From Tritonibacter multivorans (lineage in GTDB: Bacteria; Pseudomonadota; Alphaproteobacteria; Rhodobacterales; Rhodobacteraceae): a stretch of DNA of 64,000 nt. Where the stretch lies: contig NZ_CYSD01000042.1 in assembly GCF_001458415.1 (NCBI RefSeq), positions 372,001 through 436,000 of the forward strand. Reading direction: 5' to 3'. Both the position numbers and the translations under genes were made by a program. The notes beneath the pieces are model-generated. The model saw nothing but the letters and a program-made list of their open reading frames with translations. It made no database searches and was not told the DNA's origin. This document shows, piece by piece, positions 26,186 through 34,458 of the stretch; position 1 is the stretch's first letter, and each line of letters begins with the position of its first letter.

Positions 26186-27187
26186 TTAGTTCAGGCGGCC
26201 CATCGCGGCCGCAACGTCAGCCATCCGCACCGAGAAGCCCCATTCATTGTCGTACCACGACAGCACGCGGACCATGCGGCCTTCGACGACGCGGGTCTGG
26301 TCGGGCGCAAAGATAGAGCTTTCTTCCGAGTGGTTGAAATCAGTGGAGACCAGCGGCGCGGGCTCATAGCCCAGCACGCGGGACATATTGCCACCGGCGG
26401 CTTCGGCGACAATGGCGTTCACTTCCTCGGCGGTCACATCGCGCGCCGCACGGAAGGTCAGGTCCACGGCAGACACATTCGGGGTCGGCACACGAATAGC
26501 AGAGCCATCCAGACGGCCTTTCAGGTTCGGCAGCACCTCACCCAGCGCTTTGGCGGCACCAGTGGAGGTCGGGATCATCGACATCGCGGCCGAGCGCGCG
26601 CGGTAGAGATCGCTGTGGCGGCGGTCCAGCGTCGGCTGGTCACCGGTGTAGGCATGGATGGTGGTCATAATGCCGGATTCAATGCCGATGCCTTCGTCCA
26701 GAACCTTCGCCAGCGGCGCCAGGCAGTTGGTGGTGCAAGAGCCATTGGACACCATCTTGTCCTGCGCGGTCAGCTGGTCGTCGTTCACACCGTAAACAAT
26801 GGTCTTATCGACGTTTTTGCCCGGCGCGGACAGCAGGACCTTGCCTGCGCCACGCTCGAGGTGTTTTTGGGCTTTCAGACCGTCATTGAATTTGCCGGTG
26901 CATTCCAGAACCACATCACAGCCTTCCCAGTCCAGCTGATCCATGTCGTAGGTGGAATACATCTGCATGTCACCGCGGCCCAGGTTCATGGTGTTTTCGG
27001 TGAAATCGACGGTGCCGGGAAAACGGCCGTGGACACTGTCGTATTTGATCAGATGCGCCGCGGTCTCGATCGGACCGGTTGCGTTTACCTTGATCACTTC
27101 GATGTCATTGCGCAGGGACCCTGCGATATGTGCCAATGTGCAACGGCCGATGCGACCAAATCCGTTGATGCCAACTTTGACGGTCAT
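26186..27187 (-). CDS. gap: Glyceraldehyde-3-phosphate dehydrogenase, type I
   Basis: NAD(P)-dependent oxidation and phosphorylation of glyceraldehyde-3-phosphate in central carbon metabolism. The 333 residues show the Rossmann start VKVGINGFGRIGR, the catalytic Cys in SNGSCTTNCLAPL near residue 153, the AKALGEVLPNLKGRLDGSAIRVP block and the final WYDNEWGFSVRMADV. It stands alone on the minus strand with a strong terminator after it. Upstream are four related LacI-type palindromes (27279-27366), pointing to carbon-source control. tkt, 1.4 kb away, is on the same strand but is separated by the oppositely oriented DUF808 gene. Confidence 0.97.
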   Translation of the reverse strand: MTVKVGINGFGRIGRCTLAHIAGSLRNDIEVIKVNATGPIETAAHLIKYDSVHGRFPGTVDFTENTMNLGRGDMQMYSTYDMDQLDWEGCDVVLECTGKFNDGLKAQKHLERGAGKVLLSAPGKNVDKTIVYGVNDDQLTAQDKMVSNGSCTTNCLAPLAKVLDEGIGIESGIMTTIHAYTGDQPTLDRRHSDLYRARSAAMSMIPTSTGAAKALGEVLPNLKGRLDGSAIRVPTPNVSAVDLTFRAARDVTAEEVNAIVAEAAGGNMSRVLGYEPAPLVSTDFNHSEESSIFAPDQTRVVEGRMVRVLSWYDNEWGFSVRMADVAAAMGRLN

Positions 27188-27278
27188 GTCTGAACCACTC
27201 CAAAAAAGATGTGTCTTAAGGGCAGCCTATAGTGATCCTTTAACGATTGAGAAAGGAAAAAAGATAGTAAACACAAAC

Positions 27279-27366
27279 TGTTAGCGCAAAACATACATGT
27301 TGGCGTTAACGGATTGCGGGTGGTGGCGATAACAATTGCAGCTCCGCGCAAATGGTTGCGTTAACA
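27279..27366. promoter_or_regulatory. Array of four LacI-type operator candidates upstream of gap
   Basis: Four 14-base sites at 27279-27292 (TGTTAGCGCAAAAC), 27298-27311 (TGTTGGCGTTAACG), 27321-27334 (TGGTGGCGATAACA) and 27353-27366 (TGGTTGCGTTAACA). All contain a GCG core flanked by TGKT and mostly TAAC, like TGTTAGCG-type LacI-family sites. The array spans the gap/DUF808 divergent region. The regulator is not in the window. Confidence 0.6.
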
Positions 27367-27472
27367 GCGCAAGAGACGCCCCACGCGCAGAGTTCCCCCT
27401 GATCCGCCCTTGATCGCACCTGTGGCCTTGGGGCAGAAACAACGCGCGAACACTTTTAAGACGGGGAAAGAT

Positions 27473-28450
27473 ATGAGCGGTCTTCTGGCGCTTTTGGATG
27501 ATGTGGCGGGGATCGCCAAAGTGGCGGCGGCCTCGGTTGACGATGTAGCGGCTCAGGCGCTGAAGGCGGGCTCCAAAGCCGCTGGCGCGGTGATTGATGA
27601 TGCCGCGGTGACGCCCAAGTATCTGCAGGGGTTTGCACCCGCACGCGAGCTGCCGATTGTCTGGCGGATCGCGCGTGGGTCGATCAAGAACAAGCTGCTG
27701 TTTCTGCTGCCCGCAGCCTTGCTGCTGTCGTCTTTTGCGCCCTGGTTGATTGCGCCTTTGCTGATGCTGGGCGGCGCTTACCTGTGTTTTGAAGGTGCGG
27801 AAAAAATCGACCACGCGCTGTTTCCGGGCGAAGATCACGCGGCCCATCATGTTTTCCCCGAAGACGAAGACGGCGATCCGACCCATCTGGAGGAAAAGAA
27901 AGCCGCAGGTGCCATCAAGACCGATTTCATTCTCTCGGCCGAAATCATGACCATTGCGCTGGCCGCGATCCCAACGGGCAATATCTGGATGCAGGCGGCG
28001 GTTCTTGCCATGGTCGGCATTGGCATCACCGTTGCGGTCTATGGCGCGGTGGCGCTGATCGTGAAGGCAGATGATGTCGGTCTCTATCTGGCACAAAACG
28101 CCCGCACCGGCGCCATCAAAGGGCTGGGGCGCGGCATTGTGCGGTTCATGCCGTGGTTCATGAAAGCCCTGACCATTGTCGGTACGGCCGCCATGCTCTG
28201 GGTCGGCGGCGCGATCATTATCCATGGGCTGGCGGAAATGGCCTGGCACTGGCCGGAACATGTGGTTCATGACTTCCAGCACATTGCCCAGCATTATGTG
28301 CCGACCGCACTCTCTGGCTTTGGCGGCTGGCTGGCCAAAACCGTGGTGGAGGCAACCCTTGGCCTGATCTGCGGCCTGTTGCTGCTGCCGATCGTGGCAA
28401 AAATCATTGCGCCTCTGATCAGCCGCTTCACCGGCAAATCGGCGCATTAA
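27473..28450 (+). CDS. DUF808 (YedI-like) membrane protein
   Basis: A 325-residue integral membrane protein of the DUF808 family, whose function is unknown. Seen: the typical N-terminal MSGLLALLDDVAGIAKVAAASVDD-type stretch, split by GVKAAGAVIDDAAVTPKYLQG-like sequence, then several helices (LFLLPAALLLSSFAPWLIAP, LSAEIMTIALAAIP, MLWVGGAIIIHGL) and the cytoplasmic EEKKAAGAIKTDFILS. ATG 27473 follows GGGGAAAG; an upstream in-frame ATG would add 21 unrelated residues. It is divergent from gap and shares the operator array region. Confidence 0.92.
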   Translation: MSGLLALLDDVAGIAKVAAASVDDVAAQALKAGSKAAGAVIDDAAVTPKYLQGFAPARELPIVWRIARGSIKNKLLFLLPAALLLSSFAPWLIAPLLMLGGAYLCFEGAEKIDHALFPGEDHAAHHVFPEDEDGDPTHLEEKKAAGAIKTDFILSAEIMTIALAAIPTGNIWMQAAVLAMVGIGITVAVYGAVALIVKADDVGLYLAQNARTGAIKGLGRGIVRFMPWFMKALTIVGTAAMLWVGGAIIIHGLAEMAWHWPEHVVHDFQHIAQHYVPTALSGFGGWLAKTVVEATLGLICGLLLLPIVAKIIAPLISRFTGKSAH

Positions 28451-28474
28451 ACCGCTACACCGACCCACAACACT

Positions 28475-28503
28475 AAAAGGGAGCCCGCAAAGGCTCCCTT
28501 TTT
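28475..28503 (+). terminator. Terminator between the DUF808 gene and tkt
   Basis: Perfect 11-base stem AAAAGGGAGCC / GGCTCCCTTTT, loop CGCAAA, then T run; A/T flanks make it usable from both sides. Confidence 0.9.
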
Positions 28504-28507
28504 CTGT

Positions 28508-28563
28508 TTCTTTTGGCTGTAAATACTCCGGGGGACGCCCGAAGGGCGGGGGCAGCGCCCCCA
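28508..28563 (-). repeat. REP-like 3'-end repeat, copy B (after tkt)
   Basis: Read on the minus strand it starts 13 bases after the tkt stop: GGGGGCGCTGCCCCC hairpin, small CCCTTCGGG hairpin, CCCCCGGAGTATTT, then GCCAAAAGAA. Same order and orientation relative to the preceding gene as copy A after uvrA. Confidence 0.8.
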
Positions 28564-28576
28564 AACCCCGGCCGAA

Positions 28577-30598
28577 TTAGCCCAGCAGGTCTTTGACGGT
28601 CGCCACGGTGTTGTCCGCAGTGATGCCGAACTTCTCGAACAGCTCGCCTGCGGGGGCCGAGGCACCAAAGCCTGCCATGCCCACAAAGCCCGCTTTCTTT
28701 TCCTGGCCGCGCTCGCCCATCAGCAGGCGATCCCAACCGCCGTCGCGGACAGCGGCTTCAATACCAACGCGCACGGGACCTGCGGGCAGGACCTTGCGGC
28801 GGTAGGCTTCGTCCTGCGCCAGGAACAGCTCCATGCAGGGCACAGACACAACGCGGGTGCCGATGCCTTGGGCTTCCAGCTTGTCCTTGGCGTCCATCGC
28901 AACAGAGACCTCAGACCCGGTCGCCAGCAGGATCACCTGACGCTTGCTCTCGGCCTCGGCCAGCACATAAGCGCCTTTCTCGGTCAGGTTCGACAGCTTG
29001 TGCTCGGTGCGCAGCGTCGGCAGGTTCTGACGGGTCAGGGCGATCACGGACGGCGTCTCTTTCGAGGTCAGGGCGATTTCCCAGGCTTCCGCGGTCTCTA
29101 CCGCATCCGCCGGGCGGAAGGTGTAGGTGTTCGGGGTCGCGCGGCAGATGGCCAGATGCTCAACCGGCTGGTGGGTCGGGCCGTCTTCGCCAACACCGAT
29201 AGAGTCGTGGGTCATCACAAACACGGTCGGCAGTTTCGACAGGGCCGCCAGACGCATGGCAGGACGCGCGTAGTCGGTGAAGCAGAAGAAGGTGCCGCCA
29301 TAGGGGCGGATACCACCGTGCAGCGCCATGCCGTTCATTGCCGCCGCCATACCGTGCTCGCGGATGCCCCAGTACACGTAACGACCTTTGCGGTTGTCGG
29401 TGTCAAAGATGCCCAAATCACCGGTTTTGGTGTTGTTGGACCCCGTCAGGTCGGCAGAGCCACCCACGGTTTCCGGCATGATCGGGTTGATCGCCGCCAG
29501 CGCCATTTCAGAGGCTTTGCGGGTCGCAACAGAGGGTTTTTCCTCCGAAACCTGCTTTTTCAGCGCCTTGACGGTCGCAGACAGTTTCTTCGGGGCCTCC
29601 AGCGCAAAGGCGCGGTTGAAGCGGTCCTGCTTCTGGCTGGAGATCTCGGCGAAGCGGGCTTCCCATTCGGCGCGGGCTTCGGCGCCACGGCTGCCGATGG
29701 CTTCCCACTGGGCTTTGATGTCGGCGGGCACCTCATAGGGGGCGGCGGTCCAGCCATAGGCGGCTTTGGCGGCGGCCATCTGCTCCGCATCGGTCAGCGC
29801 GCCGTGACCTTTGGAGGTGTCCTGTGCCGCGTGACCCAGTGCGATATGGGTTTTGCAGGCGATCATGGACGGCTTCTTGGTCTTCTTCGCGGCCTCAATG
29901 GCGGCGTCGATCTCTGCCGGGTTGTGGCCGTCGATTTCCTGCACATGCCAGCCAGACGCTTTGAAACGCTGAACCTGGTTGGTGCGGTCGGACAGGTCAA
30001 CCGTGCCGTCGATGGTGATGTTGTTGTTGTCCCAGAAGACAATCAGCTTGCCCAGCTGGTGACGACCGGCCAGACCGATCGCTTCCTGAGAGATCCCTTC
30101 CATCAGGCAGCCGTCGCCTGCGATCACATAGGTGTTGTGATCAACAATCTTGCGGCCGTATTGCGCGCGCAGCATTTCTTCGGCCATGGCAAAGCCAACC
30201 GCGTTGGAGATCCCCTGACCCAGCGGGCCGGTGGTCACTTCAACCGCGTCCAGCAGGAAGTTTTCCGGGTGGCCTGCGGTCAGCGCGCCGGACTGGCGGA
30301 AGTTCTTGATCTGGTCGTGGGTGACTTGCGCGTCTCCCATCAGGTAAAGAAGGGAATAGATCAGCATGGAGCCGTGGCCCGCCGACAGGATGAAGCGATC
30401 GCGGTCGGCCCATTTGGGGGCGTTGACGTCAAACTTCATGTGCTTTTCAAACAGCACGGTTGCGACGTCAGCCATGCCGATCGGCATGCCGGAGTGGCCG
30501 GAGTTCGCGCCAGCAACGGCATCCAGCGTCAGGGCGCGGATTGCCGCGGCTTTGTTCCAATGGTCGGGGTTTTCTGTGCGCAGGGCTGTCAGATCCAC
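28577..30598 (-). CDS. tkt: Transketolase
   Basis: Thiamine-diphosphate enzyme of the pentose phosphate and Calvin-type pathways, transferring two-carbon units between sugar phosphates. The 673-residue length is standard. Seen: [13 protein letters not shown] near the start, ThDP-binding [18 protein letters not shown] and the following DNN of [11 protein letters not shown], the second-domain [21 protein letters not shown]-like block (with catalytic Glu in GIREHG), and [16 protein letters not shown] chose GTG 30598, which follows AGAGGA and gives the family length; the frame is open 19 codons further. A REP-like repeat lies after its stop and a structured element in its 5' region. Confidence 0.97.
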   Translation of the reverse strand: MDLTALRTENPDHWNKAAAIRALTLDAVAGANSGHSGMPIGMADVATVLFEKHMKFDVNAPKWADRDRFILSAGHGSMLIYSLLYLMGDAQVTHDQIKNFRQSGALTAGHPENFLLDAVEVTTGPLGQGISNAVGFAMAEEMLRAQYGRKIVDHNTYVIAGDGCLMEGISQEAIGLAGRHQLGKLIVFWDNNNITIDGTVDLSDRTNQVQRFKASGWHVQEIDGHNPAEIDAAIEAAKKTKKPSMIACKTHIALGHAAQDTSKGHGALTDAEQMAAAKAAYGWTAAPYEVPADIKAQWEAIGSRGAEARAEWEARFAEISSQKQDRFNRAFALEAPKKLSATVKALKKQVSEEKPSVATRKASEMALAAINPIMPETVGGSADLTGSNNTKTGDLGIFDTDNRKGRYVYWGIREHGMAAAMNGMALHGGIRPYGGTFFCFTDYARPAMRLAALSKLPTVFVMTHDSIGVGEDGPTHQPVEHLAICRATPNTYTFRPADAVETAEAWEIALTSKETPSVIALTRQNLPTLRTEHKLSNLTEKGAYVLAEAESKRQVILLATGSEVSVAMDAKDKLEAQGIGTRVVSVPCMELFLAQDEAYRRKVLPAGPVRVGIEAAVRDGGWDRLLMGERGQEKKAGFVGMAGFGASAPAGELFEKFGITADNTVATVKDLLG

Positions 30599-30657
30599 TG
30601 AACTGTTCCTCTTTGGGGTTTTGTGGTTTGCCGCTGAATAACAGCCTTGCCGCAATT

Positions 30658-30747
30658 ATCAAGCACTGACGCGTTTCCTGAGGGGATCGAAGCGAAGACT
30701 CTTCCTCAGGTGGTTGAAAGCGCAATAGCGGTGTTTTAGTGCTTGAT
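30658..30747. other. 90-base paired element in the tkt / coiled-coil divergent region
   Basis: Ends are a perfect 10-base inverted repeat ATCAAGCACT (30658-30667) and AGTGCTTGAT (30738-30747). Inside is a second stem CCTGAGG (30677-30683) / CCTCAGG (30704-30710). It could be an RNA in either orientation, the tkt leader, or a small inverted-repeat element. Confidence 0.5.
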
Positions 30748-30841
30748 GAGCTAACATAGACCCGAAAAGGGCAGTGATTCGTCGTGGTAAAGCCCGGGTT
30801 CGAATTGCAAGTCGTTTCGAAAAGAGGCAAAGGTTGCGCCC

Positions 30842-31879
30842 ATGGAGCAGATGGAAGAATTGCAGCGCCGCATTGAAGGCGCGCTAGAACGGATCGGATC
30901 CGGGGTCGGCACCTTGCAATCCGGTCAGGCCAGTGCCCTTGCGGCAGCCGAAGAGGCGCGCCAAGCTGCCGAGGCGGCGCTTGCGGACGCACAGGCGCAA
31001 GCGGCCGAGGGGCCCGAGGTCGATCCAGCCGAGCTTGCCGATTTGCGCGAGCAGCTGGAAGATGAACAAACCGCCAATGCGCAGCTGAGCGCCCGCAATG
31101 ATCAATTGCATGGCCGTGTCACCGAGATGGAGCAGAAGGTTGCTGCCGTCGACAAGGTTGACCAGATCGTCGCCATGGAGGCCGAGCTGGAGCTGTTGCG
31201 CCATGAGGCAAACAAGGCGCCGGAACCGTCCCCCGAGGCCGAGGCCCTGCGTCAGGAAGTGGCCCGCCTGAAGTCCGACCAGGAAGTCGCGCTGAATCAG
31301 GCAGCTGCGGATCGCGACATTCAGCAGGACCGCATTGATGCGTTGGAAGCCAAGCTGCGCGAAGCGGAAGCTGCGATTGCTGAGGCAGCCTCTGCCGGTG
31401 AAGAAGCCCCCTCTGATGAGGGCGGAAATGAAATTCTTCTCAATGAAATCAGCGTCCTGCAGGAGCAACTTGCTGCGGCCAATGCCGCGGTTGAGGCCAC
31501 GCAGGCAGACCCACAGGCGCAGCCTGTTGCAGATGCGGACCCGCTGCATTCAGAGGCGCTGGAAGCGAAGCTTTCGGCGCTCGATGGTGAACTGCAGGCA
31601 CTGCGCGCGGCCAATGACCAGTTGCGCACCGCCAATGCGGCCTTGCGGGCGGCCAATGCCGAAGGGGTGGGTCAGCCAGAGCTGATCAATCAGGGCCTGG
31701 AGGCCGAACTCGAAGGTCTGCGCGCCGCACGTGCCGCCGACAAGGCCGAGGTCGACGCCGTGATTGCCCGGCTGTCGCCGCTGCTGCCCATCTCTGACGC
31801 GCCGCATGCGCTTGCGCCCGAAGGGGACACAGAGCTTGCCGCCGTCACCGAAGACCATTCCGCAGGGGAGACTGCATGA
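30842..31879 (+). CDS. Coiled-coil protein upstream of zapA
   Basis: A 345-residue, Ala/Glu/Gln-rich acidic protein with no signal peptide or membrane segment. Long heptad-like runs span residues about 10-300 (for example LREQLEDEQTANAQLSARND and VARLKSDQEVALNQAAADRD), so it should form an extended coiled coil. I do not recognise a named domain. Its stop codon overlaps the zapA start (ATGA), so the two are translationally coupled. By inference it may take part in cell division with ZapA; in other alphaproteobacteria a small coiled-coil gene also precedes zapA next to tkt. Confidence 0.8.
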   Translation: MEQMEELQRRIEGALERIGSGVGTLQSGQASALAAAEEARQAAEAALADAQAQAAEGPEVDPAELADLREQLEDEQTANAQLSARNDQLHGRVTEMEQKVAAVDKVDQIVAMEAELELLRHEANKAPEPSPEAEALRQEVARLKSDQEVALNQAAADRDIQQDRIDALEAKLREAEAAIAEAASAGEEAPSDEGGNEILLNEISVLQEQLAAANAAVEATQADPQAQPVADADPLHSEALEAKLSALDGELQALRAANDQLRTANAALRAANAEGVGQPELINQGLEAELEGLRAARAADKAEVDAVIARLSPLLPISDAPHALAPEGDTELAAVTEDHSAGETA

Positions 31880-32316
31880 TGCCGGAAGTAACGATCATGA
31901 TCGGCGGGCGCGGGTTCGAAGTCTCCTGTCAGGAAGGCGAAGAAAGCTTCCTGCACATGGCGGCCAAGATGCTGGATGATGAGGCGCAGGTTCTCTCGGA
32001 CCAGATCGGGCGCATGCCCGAAGCCCGGATGCTGTTGATGGCCGGTCTGATGCTGGCCGATAAAACCGCCGCAGTCGAAGACCGAATTCAACAGGTCGAG
32101 GCCCAGCTGGCCGAACGCGAGGCCGAAATCGCAGAGCTGCGCGCCGCACCGACACCCGAACCAGAACGGGTTGAAGTTGCGATTGTGCCACCGCAGGTGG
32201 AAGAGGCCCTGGCCGCGCTGGCCGAAAAGGCCGAAGCGCTGGCAGAGCAGATTGAGGCAGAGACCGCAGGCTCCCCATCCGCAGATGCCTCCGAAACGGC
32301 GGTTGAGTCGGCGTGA
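31876..32316 (+). CDS. zapA: Cell division protein ZapA
   Basis: ZapA binds FtsZ and crosslinks protofilaments at the division ring. The first 75 residues match the family: VTIMIGGRGFEVSCQEGEE, LHMAAKMLDDEAQVL, MLLMAGLMLADK, followed by the dimer/tetramer coiled coil (AVEDRIQQVEAQLAEREAEI). The C-terminal extension (about residues 85-146) is Ala/Glu-rich and longer than in enteric ZapA. Two adjacent ATG codons (31876 and 31879) are possible starts. It overlaps the preceding coiled-coil gene by 4 bases and ends before a good terminator. Confidence 0.92.
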   Translation: MMPEVTIMIGGRGFEVSCQEGEESFLHMAAKMLDDEAQVLSDQIGRMPEARMLLMAGLMLADKTAAVEDRIQQVEAQLAEREAEIAELRAAPTPEPERVEVAIVPPQVEEALAALAEKAEALAEQIEAETAGSPSADASETAVESA

Positions 32317-32378
32317 TTCAGTCGCCGAGTTAGGCGATTTTCTGATCCTGCGCGACAAGTATTGTTTCCAAAATCAGG

Positions 32379-32411
32379 CCGATCGCAAACGCGGTCGGTC
32401 ATTGTTTTTTT
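32379..32411 (+). terminator. Terminator after zapA
   Basis: Stem CCGATCGC / GCGGTCGG (one G-U pair), AAAC loop, followed by TCATTG and seven T. Confidence 0.85.
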
Positions 32412-32550
32412 GACCAACGTCCGCAGCGCGTTAAACCGGTTGCCCCCTCAGAAACACTGACGAAAGCGGGATATATTCTATCGAAACTGTTTGAAGTCAG
32501 TTGGATTTGCGGCATATTTGCGGCAAAATTTTGTTAAAGGACTTTCAAAT

Positions 32551-33549
32551 ATGGGACCGCTTTTCTTCCTGAGCCTCGCGCTGATCGGCGCAGGCGTCGT
32601 AGCTGCAACCAATGATGATGAAGATACATCCAGTTCTGTAGACTCTTCTGATCCCTCAGCAGATCGCGACGTTCGACAGATCGAAGGCAGCAGCAACGCG
32701 GACTTTCTGGCAGGCACCGATGGCAGCGAGCGGATCGACGGGCGGCAGGGCCATGACACGATTGTTGCTGGGTGGGGGGACGACACCGTAAGCGGTGGTT
32801 TTGGTCAGGACCAATTGTTTGGCGGTGACGGCGACGACTGGCTGAATGGTGATGACTGGCATGACACGCTCGAAGGCGGCAACGGGGGCGACATTCTGGA
32901 AGGTGGGAACGGCAATGACTCTCTTCTGGGGGAAAGTGGTGACGATATCCTTTTGGGTGGCAATGGTCTCGACACACTGGAAGGTGGCTTTGGTGAAGAT
33001 TTCCTCGAGGGGGGTGTTGGCGCTGATGTCTTGAATGGCGGCGAGGGTCGCGATTTTGTCTTCGGAGGCGCGGGCTCTGACACACTGAATGGTGGCGATG
33101 ACCGGGATCTTCTCTTTGGTGGTGAAACGTTGCGTGAGCTGACGGTCGAAGAAATCAATAGCGTTATGGCCGGAGGTGACTTTCCCTTAGATGCAACCGA
33201 AAACCCCCTGGATACAACTCCGGACTCGTTGAACGGTGGGAATGGTGACGACGTGATGCTGCTGCAAATTGGGGATACAGCAACGGGTGGCGCAGGCAGT
33301 GACCTGTTTATAAGCACAATCAACGGGTCGCTCGAGGATCTGGAAGCGATTACCGTCACTGATTATAATGTGTCAGAAGACTTCATCCAGATCGTAATGG
33401 CATCGACAGACGTGGCCTCAGACTACACAATCGAGGCTGACGGAGCGACGGGTAATGCCAACGTTATCTTTGATGGTCAGGTGGTTATGGTTGTTGAAGG
33501 CGGTGCTGCGACACTCACCAATGTGGCGCAATTGAACCTGATCTATTGA
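32551..33549 (+). CDS. RTX-type calcium-binding protein with N-terminal membrane segment
   Basis: A 332-residue acidic protein. Residues 2-20 are hydrophobic (GPLFFLSLALIGAGVVA) and followed by a run of Asp/Ser. Residues about 45-190 contain roughly ten glycine/aspartate nonapeptides of the GGxGxDxLx type (GGNGNDSLLGESGDD), which bind Ca2+ as a parallel beta-roll. The C-terminal part (about 240-332) resembles the tails of roseobacter calcium-binding proteins. ATG 32551 has AAAGGA upstream. RTX proteins normally leave by type I secretion without an N-terminal signal, so a leading hydrophobic segment is unusual. No T1SS genes are adjacent. G+C is lower than in neighbours. Confidence 0.88.
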   Translation: MGPLFFLSLALIGAGVVAATNDDEDTSSSVDSSDPSADRDVRQIEGSSNADFLAGTDGSERIDGRQGHDTIVAGWGDDTVSGGFGQDQLFGGDGDDWLNGDDWHDTLEGGNGGDILEGGNGNDSLLGESGDDILLGGNGLDTLEGGFGEDFLEGGVGADVLNGGEGRDFVFGGAGSDTLNGGDDRDLLFGGETLRELTVEEINSVMAGGDFPLDATENPLDTTPDSLNGGNGDDVMLLQIGDTATGGAGSDLFISTINGSLEDLEAITVTDYNVSEDFIQIVMASTDVASDYTIEADGATGNANVIFDGQVVMVVEGGAATLTNVAQLNLIY

Positions 33550-33607
33550 TCTGCTCAAGATGCCCCGGTTCCCCTAAAAAAGGGGGAAGATGGGGTGCTG
33601 ATGAAAC

Positions 33608-33636
33608 AAAGGCCCACCAATTTGGCGGGCCTTTTT
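33608..33636. terminator. Terminator between the RTX gene and grxD
   Basis: AAAGGCCC...GGGCCTTT stem with two extra inner pairs and a TTTTT tail. Genes converge here. A second A-rich hairpin (CCCCTaaaaaAGGGG type) lies just upstream near 33571. Confidence 0.85.
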
Positions 33637-33676
33637 CTGTTCTTCGAAGCGGTGTTTCAGGCCGCGTGCCTTTGCC

Positions 33677-34042
33677 TTACTGGGCGTTGGCTTCGCGGAT
33701 TTTGTCAGCGGCGTCTTTGTTGAAAGCAACGCCATTGTCTTCGAACATGGTGTCCAGTTCGCCGGAGAGGGTCATCTCGGTGACAATATCGCAGCCGCCG
33801 ACAAATTCGCCTTTGACGTAAAGCTGCGGGATGGTCGGCCAGTCGGAGTAGTCCTTGATGCCCTGGCGGATCTCTTCGTCGGCCAGAACGTTTACATCAG
33901 AGTAGTCCAGCCCGATGTAGTTCAGAACGCCAGCCACACGCGAGGAGAAGCCACATTGCGGCATGTCCTTGGTGCCCTTCATAAACAGCACAACATCAGC
34001 AGCTTTTACGATTTCGTCGATACGATTATTCACGTCGGTCAT
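33677..34042 (-). CDS. grxD: Monothiol glutaredoxin, Grx4 type
   Basis: A 121-residue cytosolic glutaredoxin with the monothiol CGFS active site ([18 protein letters not shown] near residue 30), the [19 protein letters not shown]-binding block and KGT motif ([10 protein letters not shown]). Such proteins carry [2Fe-2S] clusters bridged with BolA partners. It is the last gene of a three-gene minus-strand operon: a BolA-family gene, a 40-residue membrane protein and grxD, each overlapping the next by ATGA. GAGAGGA precedes its start. The operon fits iron-sulfur delivery or iron sensing. Confidence 0.97.
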   Translation of the reverse strand: MTDVNNRIDEIVKAADVVLFMKGTKDMPQCGFSSRVAGVLNYIGLDYSDVNVLADEEIRQGIKDYSDWPTIPQLYVKGEFVGGCDIVTEMTLSGELDTMFEDNGVAFNKDAADKIREANAQ

Positions 34043-34161
34043 GTTCTTTCCTCTCGGTCTCGGCGCCGTTTTCTTTCGACCCGGATATAGGGGAGCAGTT
34101 TTAGAAATGTAAGCCCGGCAAGCAGAGCAATGGCAGTGATTGCCGTAAAGAAGTTGCTCAT
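34039..34161 (-). CDS. 40-residue membrane protein between bolA and grxD
   Basis: Small gene found by reading the gap between bolA and grxD. It begins [16 protein letters not shown], giving one transmembrane helix at residues about 4-23, then a strongly basic tail ([20 protein letters not shown]). Its ATG overlaps the bolA stop and its TGA overlaps the grxD ATG, both as ATGA, so it fills the interval exactly and all three frames are coupled. The positive-inside rule places the tail in the cytoplasm. I do not know this protein. The exact overlap at both ends is strong evidence that it is translated. Confidence 0.75.
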   Translation of the reverse strand: MSNFFTAITAIALLAGLTFLKLLPYIRVERKRRRDREERT

Positions 34162-34394
34162 TCTGGCGCTTTGGTGGTCAGGGCCAGTGCGTGGAGCTCG
34201 CCATCCGAGCCGTCCATCTTGCCTTTGAGGGCTGCATAGACCGCACGCTGTTGTTGCACGCGGTTTTTGCCACGGAAGCTTTCATCCACCACAACGGCCG
34301 ACATATGCACCCCGTCGGAGCCGCCGACCTGGATGTCTGCATCTGGGAAGGTTTCGCGCAGCAGCGCTTCGATTTCATGGGCCTGCATGGGCAT
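34158..34394 (-). CDS. BolA family protein (IbaG-like)
   Basis: A 78-residue BolA-fold protein. Family blocks seen are [40 protein letters not shown] with the conserved His and the FxGKxxVxQQR pattern, and the ending [12 protein letters not shown]. Monothiol glutaredoxins bind BolA proteins through a shared [2Fe-2S] cluster, and grxD is two genes downstream in the same operon. AAGGA lies 9 bases before the ATG at 34394. The first gene of the operon; the promoter is in the 64-base gap to the Cys-rich gene. Confidence 0.95.
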   Translation of the reverse strand: MPMQAHEIEALLRETFPDADIQVGGSDGVHMSAVVVDESFRGKNRVQQQRAVYAALKGKMDGSDGELHALALTTKAPE

Positions 34395-34458
34395 CTGTTG
34401 TGTCCTTATAACTGGTTGGTCAAAATGTAGGGCCCATGCGCGGCCTCTGCAAGCCGGA

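Noticed and set aside
32317-32378. 6S RNA gene downstream of zapA
   Set aside because: The space before the zapA terminator is only about 60 bases and lacks the long bubble-flanked helix of 6S RNA; 5-formyltetrahydrofolate cyclo-ligase is not next to it either.
32491-32550. Upstream extension of the RTX protein and tandem ATTTGCGGC repeats
   Set aside because: The extra 20 codons lie before AAAGGA and ATG 32551; the two 9-base repeats may be promoter or operator sequence, but two short copies are not enough to claim a feature.
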